From positions 2,219,131 to 2,283,130 of the forward strand of contig JAOSJT010000001.1 of assembly GCA_027493955.1 (NCBI GenBank): DNA of 64,000 nt, read 5' to 3'. A program made the translations under genes and the position numbers. The DNA is from Bacteroidia bacterium. Lineage in GTDB: Bacteria; Bacteroidota; Ignavibacteria; SZUA-365. The notes beneath the pieces were generated by a model that was given only the letters and a program-made list of their open reading frames with translations, was not told the origin of the DNA and searched no databases. Shown piece after piece: positions 63,642 through 64,000 of this stretch (its first letter is position 1; every line of letters begins with the position of its first letter).

Positions 63642-64000
63642 TCACTCAAAGCCGCTGCCGGGGCTGTTCCGCAAAATCCAGTAGGCGATGATCAGAAACG
63701 CGAGAGCCCAGGTGAGTGGTGCAGGGATTTCGAAGCGGCGAGTGGGTACGTCAAAACAACGCTGCAGATACCACACGACGAATGCTGCGAGGGTCAGCGG
63801 CAGCAGAAGCAGACTCAGCACGTTGTGATGAAGTGCGGCGGCGATATCTCCATGCAGCAGGGCATGTGCGGCGCGCTGCAGGCCGCAACCCGGACATTTC
63901 GTTCCGGTCGCTTCATACCACGGACAGGGTATGGTCCAGCCCGCCGCGATGGGATCGAGCACGAAGGCCCACAGCGCGACCGCAACGGCAGCAATCAGAG
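63642..64000 (-). CDS. DUF2752 membrane protein, cut by window edge
   Basis: The frame stays open to the right edge. Upstream of the GTG at 63962 the codons read LIAAVAVALWAFV, a plausible membrane segment continuing into LDPIAAGW, so the true start lies outside. Family signature TGTKCPGCGLQRAAHALLHGD, then membrane segments VLSLLLLPLTLAAFVVWYL and LTWALAFLIIAYWIL, ending near a polar SPGSGFE. DUF2752 proteins are small inner-membrane proteins of unknown function, common in Bacteroidota. Confidence 0.9.
   Translation of the reverse strand, partial: LIAAVAVALWAFVLDPIAAGWTIPCPWYEATGTKCPGCGLQRAAHALLHGDIAAALHHNVLSLLLLPLTLAAFVVWYLQRCFDVPTRRFEIPAPLTWALAFLIIAYWILRNSPGSGFE

Noticed and set aside
1-64000. 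tRNA or rRNA genes
   Set aside because: No cloverleaf-compatible sequence with a TTCGA-type arm or rRNA-like stretch was recognised by reading.

Overview
The window looks like a chromosomal segment of a moderately GC-rich bacterium of the Bacteroidota/Chlorobiota side of the FCB group; Ignavibacteria or Kapabacteria-like lineages fit best. Three things point there: a C-terminal type IX secretion (T9SS) sorting domain of the NFPNPFNPTT type on a dozen proteins, a DUF4905 gene, and a fused homocysteine methyltransferase/MTHFR. This placement is inference; no rRNA or tRNA gene is visible.

Bases 1 to about 44,430 hold a head-to-tail array on the minus strand of thirteen related exported proteins: one cut by the left edge of the window, ten full-length members of about 1,055-1,086 residues, and two shorter relatives of 553 and 802 residues. 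A full member reads: signal peptide, variable N-terminal module, CARDB-like beta-sandwich, tyrosine-rich right-handed parallel beta-helix, Asp-rich linker with a GADE motif, beta-sandwich, dockerin-like pair of calcium loops, T9SS type A sorting domain. The N-terminal modules fall into five kinds, while everything downstream is strongly conserved. Two members share a 2,126-bp block that is almost identical although their N-terminal modules differ, which points to gene conversion or module swapping. Each gene has its own Shine-Dalgarno, a 5' leader that usually contains CATCCAC, and a strong GC hairpin after its stop. Several intergenic regions carry a 15-bp palindrome GTGA-N7-TCAC that looks like a shared operator. 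A decayed 3' end of a further copy lies at about 44,850-44,960. No T9SS machinery is encoded here.

From 45.4 kb the content becomes ordinary. purM (+) is followed by two palindromes and a broken ORF resembling a REP-associated tyrosine transposase. Then come, on the minus strand, an alpha-helical protein of unknown function and an exported thioredoxin-like protein. A four-gene minus-strand operon (49.5-56.0 kb) encodes a Lrp-type ligand-binding-domain protein, a NuoE-like subunit, a NuoF/HydB-like subunit and a large fusion of NuoG-type [2Fe-2S], GltD-type flavin/NAD(P), ferredoxin and molybdopterin-oxidoreductase modules. The last module lacks a Cys or Sec where formate dehydrogenases have their catalytic residue. 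A 3-methyladenine DNA glycosylase, a diheme cytochrome c lipoprotein and a small membrane protein follow (minus).

A compact plus-strand operon (58.6-63.5 kb) encodes DUF4905, YjbQ, an unknown protein, arabinose-5-phosphate isomerase (KdsD type) and bifunctional homocysteine S-methyltransferase/methylenetetrahydrofolate reductase, with overlapping or nearly touching ends. It converges on a DUF2752 membrane protein cut by the right edge.
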